Of a stretch of 64,000 nt of DNA, positions 35,663 to 45,898 are shown one piece after another. Every line of letters starts with the position of its first letter. Positions within the stretch are counted from its first letter, which is position 1. The DNA is from Magnetospirillum sulfuroxidans (GTDB lineage Bacteria > Pseudomonadota > Alphaproteobacteria > Rhodospirillales > Magnetospirillaceae). The notes beneath the pieces were generated by a model. That model searched no databases, was not told where the DNA came from, and saw nothing but the letters and a program-made list of their open reading frames with translations. A program made the translations under genes and the position numbers. Where the stretch lies: assembly GCF_018224925.1 (NCBI RefSeq), contig NZ_JAGTUF010000001.1:372001-436000 (forward strand), given 5' to 3'.

Positions 35663-36124
35663 TTAGTCCCGGTTCCGCAACACCCGCGCTTTTTCGCGGT
35701 TCCAGTCGCGTTGCTTGATGGCCTCGCGCTTGTCGTGGGCCTTGCGGCCCTTGGCGAGTCCAAGCTGGACCTTGGCGATGCCGCGATCGTTGAAATGAAT
35801 ATCCAGCGGCACCAGGGTCATGCCGTCCTTGGCGATCGCCACCACCAATTTGCGCAATTCGCGGCGATGCAGCAGCAATTTGCGCGGGCGGCGGGTTTCA
35901 TGCGGGAACGGCATCTTTGCCTGATATTCGGGGATATAGGCATTGTAGAGGATTAATTCATCCCCGTTGGGACCGGCAAAGGCTTCACTGATGTTGCCTT
36001 TGCCGGCCCGCAGGGATTTGATTTCGGTGCCCACCAGCATGATACCGGCCTCGATGGTGTCCACGATGGTGTATTCGTGGCGTGCCTTGCGGTTTTGGGC
36101 GGCGATGCGTTCGGGCAGGGACAT
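35663..36124 (-). CDS. smpB: SsrA-binding protein
   Basis: A 153-residue SmpB, which binds tmRNA and delivers it to stalled ribosomes for trans-translation. Family blocks are NRKARHEYTIVDTIEAGI, VGTEIKSLRAGKGNI, and RRPRKLLLHRREL. The basic tail KREAIKQRDWNREKARVLRNRD inserts into the mRNA channel. Start MSLPERIAAQNRKA is typical. It is 4 bp after dapA on the same strand; dapA-smpB is a common alphaproteobacterial order. No tmRNA gene is seen in the window. Confidence 0.96.
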   Translation of the reverse strand: MSLPERIAAQNRKARHEYTIVDTIEAGIMLVGTEIKSLRAGKGNISEAFAGPNGDELILYNAYIPEYQAKMPFPHETRRPRKLLLHRRELRKLVVAIAKDGMTLVPLDIHFNDRGIAKVQLGLAKGRKAHDKREAIKQRDWNREKARVLRNRD

Positions 36125-36128
36125 GGGA

Positions 36129-37010
36129 TCAGATCAGCCCGGCTTGCGCCAGGGCCGCCTTGACCTTGGCCCGTGCCGCTTCCGACGCTTCGACCAGCGG
36201 CAGACGCACCTGATCGGTGGCCTTGCCCAGCAAGCTGGCGGCGTATTTCACCGGTGCCGGGCTGGTTTCGCAGAACAGGGCGTCGTGAATCGGCATCAGC
36301 TTGTCGCGGATGGCGAAGCAGGTGGCCAAATCACCCTTGGCCCAGGCATTTTGCATGTCGGCGCACAGTTTCGGCGCGATGTTGGACGTCACCGAAATGC
36401 AGCCGACGCCCCCTTGGGCGTTGAAAGCGGTGGCGGTGGCGTCCTCGCCCGACAATTGACAGAATTTGTCGCCCAAGGCGATCCGCATCTGCAACGGACG
36501 GGTCAGATCGGCGGTGGCGTCCTTGACGCCGACAATGCTGGGAATCTTGGCCAGACGAACGAAGGTGTCAACGCTGATATTGACGATCGAGCGGCCGGGG
36601 ATGTTGTAGACGACGATCGGCAGATCGACGGCCTTGGCGATGGCCTCGTAATGGCGAAACAGGCCCTCTTGGCTGGGCTTGTTGTAATAAGGCGCCACCA
36701 CCAGCGCGGCGTCGGCGCCGGCTGCCTTGGCGTGGCGGGTCAGCTCGATGGCTTCGTCGGTGCAATTGGAGCCGGTGCCGGCAATGACCGGAATCTTGCC
36801 CTTGGCCACTTCGACGCACAGCTCGACAACCCGTTTGTGTTCATCATGGGACAGCGTCGGGGACTCTCCGGTGGTGCCGCAGGGCACGACGCCGTGGGTG
36901 CCCTCGGCGATCTGCCAGGCGACGAAGTCCTGGAACGCCTTCTCGTCCACGCTTCCGTTGTGGAAGGGAGTAATGAGGGCGGTGATCGATCCCTTGAACA
37001 TGGTTGACAT
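36129..37010 (-). CDS. dapA: 4-hydroxy-tetrahydrodipicolinate synthase
   Basis: A 293-residue TIM-barrel enzyme that condenses pyruvate and aspartate semialdehyde, the first dedicated step to lysine and meso-diaminopimelate. It shows GTTGESPTLSHDEH near residue 45, the Tyr in VVYNIPGRS near residue 135, and the Schiff-base Lys in VGVKDATADL near residue 162. Length and residues are typical. It is first in a dapA-smpB unit and divergent from the lytic transglycosylase. Confidence 0.97.
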   Translation of the reverse strand: MSTMFKGSITALITPFHNGSVDEKAFQDFVAWQIAEGTHGVVPCGTTGESPTLSHDEHKRVVELCVEVAKGKIPVIAGTGSNCTDEAIELTRHAKAAGADAALVVAPYYNKPSQEGLFRHYEAIAKAVDLPIVVYNIPGRSIVNISVDTFVRLAKIPSIVGVKDATADLTRPLQMRIALGDKFCQLSGEDATATAFNAQGGVGCISVTSNIAPKLCADMQNAWAKGDLATCFAIRDKLMPIHDALFCETSPAPVKYAASLLGKATDQVRLPLVEASEAARAKVKAALAQAGLI

Positions 37011-37166
37011 CCTGAAACAATGGACAATTGTGAACCCGGCACATTACAGACAAGGCAAAGACTGCACAAGGGTGCCGTCTGGCTTGCTTGTGGGGGCATG
37101 GCTTCCTTAGTATGGCAGCCGCATTCCCGGTCGCCGGCCGGGTCGCTGGATCATCGAGGTGTTGCG

Positions 37167-39137
37167 TTGTTTTTTCGTACCGTTGCCGCCGCAATGACGC
37201 TGGGTTTGATCCTGGCGTTTGCTCCGCCCGCCACCGCCGATATCCCGGCGCGGGAGCGTAAGCTGTACGAGCAGGTCTTCGCCGCCGCCCGCAAGGATCG
37301 CTTTGCCGAGGCGGAGCGTTTGGCCATGCAGGCCTCTGACCGGCTGTTGCCCAAGCTGATCCGGTGGATGACCTATGCCAATCCCAGGTCGGGGGCCAGT
37401 TTCGAGGAAATCGGCTCGTTCGTCGATTCATCGCCCGATTGGCCGCTGATGGGGTCCTTGCAGCGTCGGGCCGAGGAAGCCATCGGTCCGGCCACACCCG
37501 CCGATCATGTGCTGTCTTGGTACAAGCGCCGCGAGCCGGTGACCGTCGATGGCGGCATGGCGCTGGCCAAAGCTTTGCTTGCCGCCGGCCAGCAGGAGCG
37601 GGCGGTGGACGTTTTGCGCCGCACCTGGATCGATGGCGGTTTCGGCACCATTCAGGAAAAGCAATTCCTCGACCAATTCTCGGACTATCTTTTACCCGAC
37701 GATCATTGGCGGCGCCTGGACCGGCTGTTGTGGGACAAGCAAGATGGCCCGGCGCAACATATGCTGCTGCGGGTCAGGCCGGAACGCCGGCAATTGGCTC
37801 AGGCGCGGCTGGCGCTGCAAGCCGGCAAGTCTGATCCGGAAGCTTTGATCGCCAAGGTTCCCAAGGAACTGAAGAATGATCCGGGGCTGATCTATGACCG
37901 GGTGCGCTGGCGTCGGCAAAAGGACATGGACGAAGAAGCCATCGACTTGCTGTCCCATCCCGCCCGCAATCAGGTGCGTCCCGATCTGTGGTGGCTGGAA
38001 CGTGGCATCCTGGCGCGGCGGGCCCTGCAAAAGGGGTTGATCTCGCGGGCTTACCAGATGGCTGCGGATCATGCCTTGGACGACAGCAGCGCCCAGTTTG
38101 CCGAGGCCGAGTTCCTGGCCGGCTGGATCGCCTTGCGCTTTTTGGACGACAAGGAAACCGCCGCCACGCATTTTCAAAAGCTGTGGGACAAGGTGACGAC
38201 GCCGTTGTCACGCTCGCGCGCGGCCTATTGGGCCGGGCGCACGGCCGAGGCGCGCACCGACGCCAAGGGGGCCAAGGATTGGTACGGCCGAGGCGCCCAG
38301 TATTTCACCGCCTATTACGGTCAGTTGGCGGCCTCTCGGCTCGACGATCATCATTGGCCGCTGCCGGCCGACCCCAAGGCCAGCGCTGACGACAGCAAGC
38401 GTTTCGAGAACCGTGAGATGGTCCGCGCCACCCGCATCATGCTGGAGATGGGCGAAACCGAATACCTGCGCGCTTTCTTCATCCGCCTGAACGAGGTGGT
38501 GCAATCGCCGGGTGAACGGGCCTTGGTCGGCAAGCTGGCCCTGGAACAGGGCCGCAATGATCTGGCCGTCACCATTGCCCGTCGGGCCGACCGTGACAGC
38601 GTCTTCCTGGTTGGCGCCGGGTGGCCGGTTCCTCATATCGGCATCGAGACCGGGCCGGAAAAGGCCTTGGTGCTGGCCTTGATTCGCCAGGAATCGGGTT
38701 TCATGACCGCGGTTCAATCCCCGGTGGGCGCACGCGGTCTGATGCAGTTGATGCCGGCCACCGCCAAGCAGGTGGCCAAGGCCATCAATGTGGCGTTCAA
38801 GCCGGCAAAGCTGGATGATCCCGATTACAATGTGCGTCTTGGCAGCACTTATTTGGGCGACATGATCGATAATTTCGAGGGCTCTTACGTCATGGCCTTG
38901 GCGGCCTATAACGCCGGCCCGGCCCGGGTGCGGCGTTGGGTCAAGGAATATGGCGATCCGCGTGACCCCACCGTCGACGCCATCGATTGGATCGAGATGA
39001 TTCCGTTTACCGAGACCCGTAGCTACGTTCAGCGGGTGATGGAAAGTCTGTCGATTTACCGGCGCAAGCTGGGCGACGACCATGGCGTGTCGTTCGAGGC
39101 TGACCTCAAGCGATGGTCGCGGCGCCAACCCAGCTGA
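37167..39137 (+). CDS. Soluble lytic murein transglycosylase
   Basis: A 656-residue periplasmic enzyme that cleaves glycan strands in peptidoglycan to 1,6-anhydro products. A signal peptide (to about APPATA) precedes a long helical solenoid (residues 30-480) and the C-terminal SLT domain. The catalytic Glu is in LIRQESGFMTAV, followed by GARGLMQLMPATA and ALAAYNAGPARVRRW. The start is uncertain: TTG 37167 has GAGGTG 8 nt upstream, while ATG 37194 would still leave a signal peptide. The dapA | slt divergent order is common in alphaproteobacteria. Confidence 0.92.
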   Translation: MFFRTVAAAMTLGLILAFAPPATADIPARERKLYEQVFAAARKDRFAEAERLAMQASDRLLPKLIRWMTYANPRSGASFEEIGSFVDSSPDWPLMGSLQRRAEEAIGPATPADHVLSWYKRREPVTVDGGMALAKALLAAGQQERAVDVLRRTWIDGGFGTIQEKQFLDQFSDYLLPDDHWRRLDRLLWDKQDGPAQHMLLRVRPERRQLAQARLALQAGKSDPEALIAKVPKELKNDPGLIYDRVRWRRQKDMDEEAIDLLSHPARNQVRPDLWWLERGILARRALQKGLISRAYQMAADHALDDSSAQFAEAEFLAGWIALRFLDDKETAATHFQKLWDKVTTPLSRSRAAYWAGRTAEARTDAKGAKDWYGRGAQYFTAYYGQLAASRLDDHHWPLPADPKASADDSKRFENREMVRATRIMLEMGETEYLRAFFIRLNEVVQSPGERALVGKLALEQGRNDLAVTIARRADRDSVFLVGAGWPVPHIGIETGPEKALVLALIRQESGFMTAVQSPVGARGLMQLMPATAKQVAKAINVAFKPAKLDDPDYNVRLGSTYLGDMIDNFEGSYVMALAAYNAGPARVRRWVKEYGDPRDPTVDAIDWIEMIPFTETRSYVQRVMESLSIYRRKLGDDHGVSFEADLKRWSRRQPS

Positions 39138-39247
39138 TTTACTAAAATGATTGAAGATGCGTAACCCCGTTGTGGAATGCCTGGTTTTAGGTATTCTTGA
39201 TCCATGACTTTCGCTATAGATCGTCTTGACTTTGGTGGTGTCGCAGG

Positions 39248-40276
39248 GTGACTTTGCAGCGAATGATTGTGTCGGCGGCGGTGTTTTTTGCTGTTGTTGC
39301 GACCTTTTTGTTTTCCTCCTCGGATTCGGCCCGCGCGGACGTTCTGTCCGAAATCCGGGAACGGGGGGATTTGCGCTGTGGCGTCTATCCCGACGATCCT
39401 GGGCGCAGCGCCATCAATCGTCAGGGGCGGTGGGAAGGCTTCTACGTCGATTTTTGCCGTGCCGTCGCCGCTGCCGTTCTTGGCGATGGTGATGCCGTGC
39501 GTTTCGTCGAAGTGGGGCCGCAATCCCGCTTTTCCGCCCTGGTTGAGCACAAGGCCGACGTGGTCATGTACAGCTCGACATGGACTTTGGGGCGCGAAGC
39601 GGCTTACGGCATCGCCTTTCCCGCCGTCTATCTGTTTGATGGGCAAGGGCTGATGGTCCGAACCAATGCGGGAATCCATGCCTTGGCCGATCTGAACGGG
39701 AGGCGGGTGTGCGTTACCGCCGGGACCACAACCCTGGCGAATTTAGAGAACATTTTGCGGCGCGAGGACATCAAGGCCAAAGTGGTGTTGGCCAATGGCG
39801 ATGCTTTTTTTCGCGGCAATTGCGACGCCTATAGCGCCGATCGGATCAATTTGGCCACCAACCGGGCCAATCGGGCCGATGATCCCGAGCGCTATGAAAT
39901 CTTGCCGCTGATGCTGTCGCGTGAACCTATCGGGCCAATGGTGCGCGATGACGACGGGCAATGGATCCGCATTGTCCGTTCGGTGGTGCATGCGGTCATT
40001 GTCGCCGAAGAACTGGGTCTTTCGCGCAACAGCATTGATCAAGCGGATGCCGCCATCGGGGCGGTCGAGCAGGAAAACCTGCTGGGACATAATCCCGAGA
40101 TAAGCCGGTCTTTGGGACTTGATCGCGATTGGGCGGTTCGGGTGGTGCGGGAAGTGGGAAATTACGGCGAAATCTTTGATCGCAATTTCGGTCCGCAAAC
40201 GCCCATCGGCCTGGAGCGCGGGATCAATCGGTTGTGGTCGCAAGGGGGGCTGCTTTATAGCCCGTTATTCAAGTGA
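39248..40276 (+). CDS. Periplasmic amino-acid-binding protein (AapJ-like)
   Basis: A 342-residue family 3 solute-binding protein with a signal peptide (cleavage after DSARA). It resembles general L-amino-acid-binding proteins: RGDLRCGVYPDDPG, FYVDFCRAVAAAVLGD, YSSTWTLGREA and DGQGLMVRTN blocks. No ABC permease or ATPase gene is adjacent. Instead its last bases overlap the next gene, a membrane diguanylate cyclase, which suggests it serves as a sensor subunit rather than for uptake. GTG 39248 or ATG 39263 could be the start. Confidence 0.88.
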   Translation: MTLQRMIVSAAVFFAVVATFLFSSSDSARADVLSEIRERGDLRCGVYPDDPGRSAINRQGRWEGFYVDFCRAVAAAVLGDGDAVRFVEVGPQSRFSALVEHKADVVMYSSTWTLGREAAYGIAFPAVYLFDGQGLMVRTNAGIHALADLNGRRVCVTAGTTTLANLENILRREDIKAKVVLANGDAFFRGNCDAYSADRINLATNRANRADDPERYEILPLMLSREPIGPMVRDDDGQWIRIVRSVVHAVIVAEELGLSRNSIDQADAAIGAVEQENLLGHNPEISRSLGLDRDWAVRVVREVGNYGEIFDRNFGPQTPIGLERGINRLWSQGGLLYSPLFK

Positions 40277-41922
40277 CGCCGTCACCCGAGGACGAAAAAC
40301 GACCGCCGCGCCGGCTCAGCCATGCGCTGTCGGTGGTGGTTCTGGCGGTCTTTGGGGTTTTTCTGCTTTCCATCGGCGCCACCGCAGCCTTGCTGCTGGA
40401 ACAAAATTCCAGTTTCCGCCGGATTTTCGAGGCCGATTTCGGCCAGGCCATGGAGGCCGCCGATCTGGTGCGCGAAGCGGAAACCCTGAACGGCCAGATT
40501 TTAGAGCGTGCCTTGAGCATTCAACGCAATGATTCTGAGTTGTCGTTGTTGGAAGTGCCGGAAATCGCCATTTTCCGCGACCGCGTCGTCGCCTTGCGCG
40601 GCGGCCAGGCCGGGGCCGGGGTTTCCGCCGATTTTATCGAGAAATTGATCGGTCCCTATCTGGCCGGCATCAACACGCTGGATCAGCAATTGCGGTTGGA
40701 ACGGGATTTGTTGAACCAAAGGGCGGCGCTGGTCGATGACCTGATCCTGGTTAATCTTTCCCTGCAAAAACAGATCGGCTGGCCGGCGCCGGTACGCGAA
40801 AAAGCGTTGGCCTTGTTGTCTCAGTCTTCTGCTTTGCTGGTGGTGAACGGGCCGGGGCAGGGGCGGCGCTTGCGCTTGCGGATCGATGAGCTGCGTCAAA
40901 GCCTGCGCCAGGATTTGCCGCTGATATCCACCGGGGCCGAGGTCTTGGCCACGATTGAAGACATCGCCGGCCGTAGCCTCGAACTGCAACAAGCCCTGAA
41001 CGATACCCAGCAAAGGGCCTTGGCGCTGCTGCGAAACGTACGCACATCCGCTCAGCAGATCAACGGCGCCGCCTTTGGCGATTATCAGGACCGGCGCACC
41101 AATGCCTTGGCGGCAATGGCGCGCCATTCCGGCAAGGCATCCACCACCTTGGTCTTGATGCTGGTGTTGGCCATTTTCGCTACCGTGCTGACCATTGGGG
41201 TGATGTCCTTTATCGCCCGCCGCATCACCCGCAGGCTGGACGCCTTGAACAAAGCGATGACCGATCACGTGGGGGGATTGCGCCCGGACATTCCCATTGA
41301 CGGGGACGACGAGCTTGCCCATATGGGCCGGGCCTTTTCTGTCTTCGTTCTTGCTCGGGATCGGGCCGAGGCTGATTTGGCCTTGATTGCGGTCACCGAC
41401 GCCCTGAGCGGATTGGGCAATCGCCGCGGTTTCGATCACCATCTGCAAAATGAATGGCGCCGTTGCGCCCGCGACCAGTTGCCGTTGACCCTGATTATGG
41501 CCGATATCGACCATTTCAAACTCTATAATGACCGTTATGGTCACCCTCAGGGCGACGAATGTATCCGTCAGGTCGGGGAGCTGTTACGCCGAGTTCTCCG
41601 CCGTCCGGGGGATTTCGCTGGCCGTTATGGCGGCGAGGAATTCGTTTGCATCTTGCCGGCGACCGATCACGAGGGCGCCTTGTCCCTTGCCCAGGCTATT
41701 CGCCATGACATGGCGCAATTGAATATCGTTCACCAGGGCGCGCCGGAAAATGGCGGCCGGATTACCCTGAGCATCGGGGTGGTGACGCTGATTCCGACCG
41801 AGGACATCCCCCCCCAACATCTGGTCGATCTGGCTGACGCCGCCCTGTATCAGGCCAAGAAAAGTGGACGGGACCGCGTCTGTGGAACGGACATCGCCGG
41901 CGTGAATGTCGAATCAGCCTAG
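40273..41922 (+). CDS. Membrane diguanylate cyclase with periplasmic helical sensor
   Basis: A 549-residue diguanylate cyclase. TM1 (SVVVLAVFGVFLLSIGATAALLL, residues 20-42) is followed by a roughly 240-residue periplasmic mostly helical region. TM2 (STTLVLMLVLAIFATVLTIGVMSFI) leads to a HAMP domain, then GGDEF with RYGGEEF and an upstream inhibitory-site pattern RPGD five residues before it. It makes c-di-GMP from two GTP and is probably product-inhibited. GTG 40273 overlaps the binding-protein stop (GTGA), so the two are translated together. The helical periplasmic region could be the docking surface for that protein. Confidence 0.92.
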   Translation: MTPSPEDEKRPPRRLSHALSVVVLAVFGVFLLSIGATAALLLEQNSSFRRIFEADFGQAMEAADLVREAETLNGQILERALSIQRNDSELSLLEVPEIAIFRDRVVALRGGQAGAGVSADFIEKLIGPYLAGINTLDQQLRLERDLLNQRAALVDDLILVNLSLQKQIGWPAPVREKALALLSQSSALLVVNGPGQGRRLRLRIDELRQSLRQDLPLISTGAEVLATIEDIAGRSLELQQALNDTQQRALALLRNVRTSAQQINGAAFGDYQDRRTNALAAMARHSGKASTTLVLMLVLAIFATVLTIGVMSFIARRITRRLDALNKAMTDHVGGLRPDIPIDGDDELAHMGRAFSVFVLARDRAEADLALIAVTDALSGLGNRRGFDHHLQNEWRRCARDQLPLTLIMADIDHFKLYNDRYGHPQGDECIRQVGELLRRVLRRPGDFAGRYGGEEFVCILPATDHEGALSLAQAIRHDMAQLNIVHQGAPENGGRITLSIGVVTLIPTEDIPPQHLVDLADAALYQAKKSGRDRVCGTDIAGVNVESA

Positions 41923-41988
41923 GCAAGGCGGGGTGTGCGGGGCTATGTATCGAGATCCGCTTTTGCAAATGCATAAGGTCTTAGGAAC

Positions 41989-43839
41989 ATGCCGGATTAT
42001 CGCTCTCGTACTTCCACCCATGGCCGTAACATGTCGGGCGCCCGCGGCCTGTGGCGCGCCACCGGCATGAAGGACGAGGATTTCGGCAAGCCGATCATCG
42101 CCGTGGTCAATTCCTTCACCCAGTTCGTGCCCGGTCACGTGCACCTCAAGGATCTGGGCCAGATGGTCGCGCGCGAGATCGAGAAGGCCGGCGGCATCGC
42201 CAAGGAATTCAACACCATCGCCATTGACGACGGTATCGCCATGGGCCATGCCGGCATGCTGTATTCGCTGCCGTCGCGCGAAATCATCGCCGATTCGGTC
42301 GAATACATGTGCAACGCCCACACCGCCGACGCCATGGTGTGCATCTCTAATTGCGACAAGATCACCCCCGGCATGCTGATGGCCGCCTTGCGCCTGAACA
42401 TTCCCGCCGTCTTCGTGTCCGGTGGGCCGATGGAAGCCGGCAAGGTGGTCTATAAGGGCGAGACCCACGCCGTCGATCTGATCGATGCCATGATCAAGGG
42501 TGCCGACAAGAACGTCTCCGACGAAGAGGCCATGGCCTTCGAGCGGGAAAGCTGCCCCACCTGCGGTTCGTGCTCGGGCATGTTCACCGCCAATTCCATG
42601 AACTGCCTGACCGAGGCCCTGGGGCTGTCGCTGCCCGGCAACGGCACCACGGTCGCCACCCATGGCGATCGCAAGAACCTGTTCTTGGAAGCCGGCCGCC
42701 GCATCGTCGATATCACCCGTCGCTATTACGAACACAACGACGAATCGGTGTTGCCGCGTTCGCTGGCCAGCTTCAAGGCGTTTGAAAACGCCATGACCCT
42801 GGATATCGCCATGGGCGGTTCCACCAACACCGTGCTGCATCTGCTGGCGGCGGCGGAAGAGGCCGGGGTTAATTTCACCATGGCCGACATCGACCGCCTC
42901 AGCCGTCGGGTGCCCTGTCTGTGCAAGGTGGCCCCCAATGTCCCCGATGTTCACATCGAGGACGTGCATCGGGCCGGTGGCATCATGGGCATTTTGGGGC
43001 AGTTGGACCGCGCCGGCTTGCTGCATTCCGATTGCGGCACCGTGCATTCCGCCACCATGGCCCAGGCTTTGGCCAAATGGGATATCAGCCGTTCCAACGA
43101 TCCGGAAGTGCAGCAATTCTTCCGCGCCGCTCCGGGCGGGGTGCGCACCACCGAGGCTTTCAGCCAGTCCAAGCGCTTTGACGCCCTGGATCAGGATCGC
43201 GATAAGGGCGTTATCCGTTCGGCCGAAGCCGCCTTTTCCAAGGATGGCGGCTTGGCCGTGTTGTTCGGCAACATCGCGCTTGATGGCTGCATCGTCAAGA
43301 CTGCCGGCGTCGACGATTCCTGTCTGACCTTCAAGGGGCCGGCGGTGATCTGCGAAAGCCAAGACGAGGCGGTGGCCAAGATTCTGGGCGGTGAAGTCAA
43401 GGCCGGCGACGTGGTCATCGTCCGCTATGAAGGCCCCAAGGGCGGGCCGGGCATGCAGGAAATGCTGTATCCGACCAGCTATCTGAAAAGCATGGGCTTG
43501 GGCAAGTACTGTGCCCTGATCACCGATGGCCGCTTTTCCGGCGGCACCTCGGGCCTGTCCATTGGCCATGCCTCGCCGGAAGCGGCGGAAGGCGGCGCCA
43601 TCGGGCTGGTGGAAAGCGGCGATGTCATCGTCATCGACATTCCCAATCGCCAGATCGAGGTTCAGCTCTCGGATGAGGAACTGGCCGCGCGCCGCGTCGC
43701 CATGCAAGCCCGTGGGGCGAACGCCTGGAAGCCGGTGGGCCGTGATCGCCCGGTCAGCCCGGCCTTGCGGGCTTACGCCGCCATGACCACCTCGGCCGCT
43801 CGCGGCGCCGTGCGCGATGTGTCGCAGTTGGAGAAATAA
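41989..43839 (+). CDS. ilvD: Dihydroxy-acid dehydratase
   Basis: A 616-residue IlvD, an iron-sulfur enzyme that makes 2-oxo acids in valine, leucine and isoleucine synthesis. Cluster Cys segments are [13 protein letters not shown] (near residue 120) and [18 protein letters not shown] (near residue 195). The C-terminal [19 protein letters not shown] holds the active-site Ser. Length matches the long E. coli-type form. ATG 41989 follows TTAGGAAC. It is monocistronic in appearance, with a 66-bp upstream gap and no leader peptide that I can support. Confidence 0.97.
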   Translation: MPDYRSRTSTHGRNMSGARGLWRATGMKDEDFGKPIIAVVNSFTQFVPGHVHLKDLGQMVAREIEKAGGIAKEFNTIAIDDGIAMGHAGMLYSLPSREIIADSVEYMCNAHTADAMVCISNCDKITPGMLMAALRLNIPAVFVSGGPMEAGKVVYKGETHAVDLIDAMIKGADKNVSDEEAMAFERESCPTCGSCSGMFTANSMNCLTEALGLSLPGNGTTVATHGDRKNLFLEAGRRIVDITRRYYEHNDESVLPRSLASFKAFENAMTLDIAMGGSTNTVLHLLAAAEEAGVNFTMADIDRLSRRVPCLCKVAPNVPDVHIEDVHRAGGIMGILGQLDRAGLLHSDCGTVHSATMAQALAKWDISRSNDPEVQQFFRAAPGGVRTTEAFSQSKRFDALDQDRDKGVIRSAEAAFSKDGGLAVLFGNIALDGCIVKTAGVDDSCLTFKGPAVICESQDEAVAKILGGEVKAGDVVIVRYEGPKGGPGMQEMLYPTSYLKSMGLGKYCALITDGRFSGGTSGLSIGHASPEAAEGGAIGLVESGDVIVIDIPNRQIEVQLSDEELAARRVAMQARGANAWKPVGRDRPVSPALRAYAAMTTSAARGAVRDVSQLEK

Positions 43840-43853
43840 AGAGGAGGGGGGCG

Positions 43854-44705
43854 ATGGCGACCATCACTTGGAATCCGATGATGAGCGTCGGCGTCCCCAG
43901 TTTGGATGCCGACCATCGGACTCTGGTGGGGTTGATCAACGATCTGCATCGCTCGGTTGGCGACGAGGAAGAATACGCCACCCTGGGCAGCGTGCTGAAG
44001 GCCCTGGAGGAATACGCCGATCACCATTTTGCTCGGGAAGAGCGGGTGATGGAGATCTGTCGTTATCCATCGCGAGACACCCATCAGCGCATGCATCAGC
44101 GCCTGTTCAAGCAGGTGCATGACCTCAAGGCCGGCTATGATAATGACCGCACGGCGGTGCGGGCCAAGGATTGCCTGGATTTCCTGCATAAATGGCTGAT
44201 CGAGCACATCTGTTCGACCGACATGGATTATCGCGCCTGGGTCATCGGCCATGCGGAAGCCTTGGCCGAAGCCGAATCCCTGTCGCTGACCGGTCCCAAA
44301 ACCTCGACCAGTCTGGATTGGCGCAATTTGCGGGTGCTGGTGGTTGATGACAACCAGAACTTCGCCCAAGTCATGCGCACCATTTTGGAAGGTGTCGGCG
44401 TCGCCAATATCGGCATTGTCGCCAATCTGGCGGCGGCGAAGACGCGGCTGCAAGGTTCGATCGTCGACGTGGTGGTCACCGATTGGCATGTGGGGGTCGA
44501 AAGCGGGCTGGAATTGGTGTCTTGGATCAGACGCGATCCGGCCTTGGTTTCTCTGCCGGTCCTGGTGTTGTCAGGGCACGAGCGCATCGCCAGCCGTGAC
44601 GTGGCTTTGTCGGCCGGAGCTGACGAGTTCATGGAAAAGCCCATTTCCGCCCGTGGTTTGCTGATCTGTCTGTCACGGTTGATGCGCAAGGAAAAATCCG
44701 CATGA
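43854..44705 (+). CDS. Hemerythrin-receiver domain fusion protein
   Basis: A 283-residue two-domain protein. Residues 1-130 form a bacteriohemerythrin with the full diiron ligand set: His21, His58, Glu62, His77, His81, His118, Asp123. Residues 158-283 form a response-regulator receiver with acidic Asp165/Asp166, phospho-acceptor Asp210, Ser240 and Lys262. There is no DNA-binding or enzymatic output domain. An oxygen-binding site is thus coupled to a phosphorylation switch. GAGGAGGGGGG precedes ATG 43854, and the end overlaps the next gene by 4 bp (ATGA). Probable oxygen or redox signal protein; the partner kinase is unknown. Confidence 0.9.
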   Translation: MATITWNPMMSVGVPSLDADHRTLVGLINDLHRSVGDEEEYATLGSVLKALEEYADHHFAREERVMEICRYPSRDTHQRMHQRLFKQVHDLKAGYDNDRTAVRAKDCLDFLHKWLIEHICSTDMDYRAWVIGHAEALAEAESLSLTGPKTSTSLDWRNLRVLVVDDNQNFAQVMRTILEGVGVANIGIVANLAAAKTRLQGSIVDVVVTDWHVGVESGLELVSWIRRDPALVSLPVLVLSGHERIASRDVALSAGADEFMEKPISARGLLICLSRLMRKEKSA

Positions 44706-45898
44706 CCCATTGTTTCAGCGATTTGGTGGTTGAGGGGCAATTGCCGGAAACGGTGCATCCCATGCCCGATTTGCTGAACAAATCGGCGGAAGCGGTGTTG
44801 GCGGCATTCCGCGACAGCCAACGGGCCGATTTTTCCGCCATCATCGGTGATGTCAACCGGCCGGAAACGGTGTTGCATGCGGTCTTCGCCGAATTGGCGG
44901 GGCGCGCCGCTGCCGACAATCCGTTCCATCGGGTGGCGCTGTTCCGCTCGGGTGCCCTGGAACGCATGTTTTTGGACCTGCACGACCATGTCATGGGCCA
45001 TCCGGTCTGGCGTCATCCCTTTTTCGTCCGCGTCTTCGATGGCGATATCGATCTGCCGCAACTGCGCCGCTTCGCCACCAGCTATTTCAATCAGATCAAG
45101 AACACCCGCCAATGCGTGGCCATGGCCATCGGCCGCTTTCACGGCCTGATGGATTTGCCCTATGGACCGCTGAACGAGCGGGTGGCCGAAATCACCCAGA
45201 TTTCCCTGGCGCAACTGGTCGCCGACGAATATGGGCTGGGATCACACGACGTCGATGATTACCCTGATTTGGGTCATCTTTTTCGCTCGCGCACCCATAT
45301 CGTCATGTACCGGCAATTGTTCGACGGCCTGGGCATCGCTGCCGATGACCAGGACCAGCCCATGCTGTGGGGGGTCGCCGACAATGTCTTGATCCAGCGC
45401 CTGGTCGCCGGCGATCCGGCCTTTACCCCGTTGGAAGCTTTGGCTTCGGTCGGGCTGGGGATGGAATGGGGGGTGCCGGAATTCTTTTCGCTGCTGCTGG
45501 GCGGCATGATTCGGGTTGCTCAGCGTGACGCCTTGCCGCTCAATGCCCGCGACCTGGAGGTTTTCATCGCCCATGTCCGCTATGACGTGCTGCATGCCGT
45601 TTCGGTGATGCTGGTCACCAGTCTGCACATGAACGACGACCGGGATGTCTCGGTGGTCAAAAACGCCTGCAATACGCTGATGGCCGGGCGTTACGGCATG
45701 ATGACCGACGTCTATGCCCATGTGTTTGGCGAGAAATGCCCGGCCTTGGCCGAGATCGCCTTGGAAAGCCGCTATCGTCTGACCGATGCTCGTATCGAGA
45801 TGGCGCTGCTTCAGGCGCGGCACACCATCGCCGCCAAACGCGTGGTGCGGGGCGATGAATATCGCGCCCGCACCGAAACGTCGCTTGTTTTTGCCTGA
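44702..45898 (+). CDS. Heme-oxygenase-fold iron-dependent protein (PqqC/TenA-like)
   Basis: A 398-residue protein. The central part resembles iron-containing redox enzymes of the heme-oxygenase-like diiron superfamily: HPFFVRVFDGDIDLPQLRRF (residues 105-124), ADEYGLGSH with Glu176 and His182, and HVRYDVLH with His291, Asp295 and His298. These positions fit a metal-binding core, but assignment of ligands is by pattern only. The reaction is unknown. It is translationally coupled to the hemerythrin-receiver gene (4-bp overlap), which suggests a shared oxygen- or iron-related role. It is convergent with fpr; the stop codons abut. Confidence 0.7.
   Translation: MTHCFSDLVVEGQLPETVHPMPDLLNKSAEAVLAAFRDSQRADFSAIIGDVNRPETVLHAVFAELAGRAAADNPFHRVALFRSGALERMFLDLHDHVMGHPVWRHPFFVRVFDGDIDLPQLRRFATSYFNQIKNTRQCVAMAIGRFHGLMDLPYGPLNERVAEITQISLAQLVADEYGLGSHDVDDYPDLGHLFRSRTHIVMYRQLFDGLGIAADDQDQPMLWGVADNVLIQRLVAGDPAFTPLEALASVGLGMEWGVPEFFSLLLGGMIRVAQRDALPLNARDLEVFIAHVRYDVLHAVSVMLVTSLHMNDDRDVSVVKNACNTLMAGRYGMMTDVYAHVFGEKCPALAEIALESRYRLTDARIEMALLQARHTIAAKRVVRGDEYRARTETSLVFA

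Noticed and set aside
41914-43707. 597-codon minus-strand open frame opposite ilvD
   Set aside because: Antisense to a highly conserved enzyme; no motif and no ribosome site.
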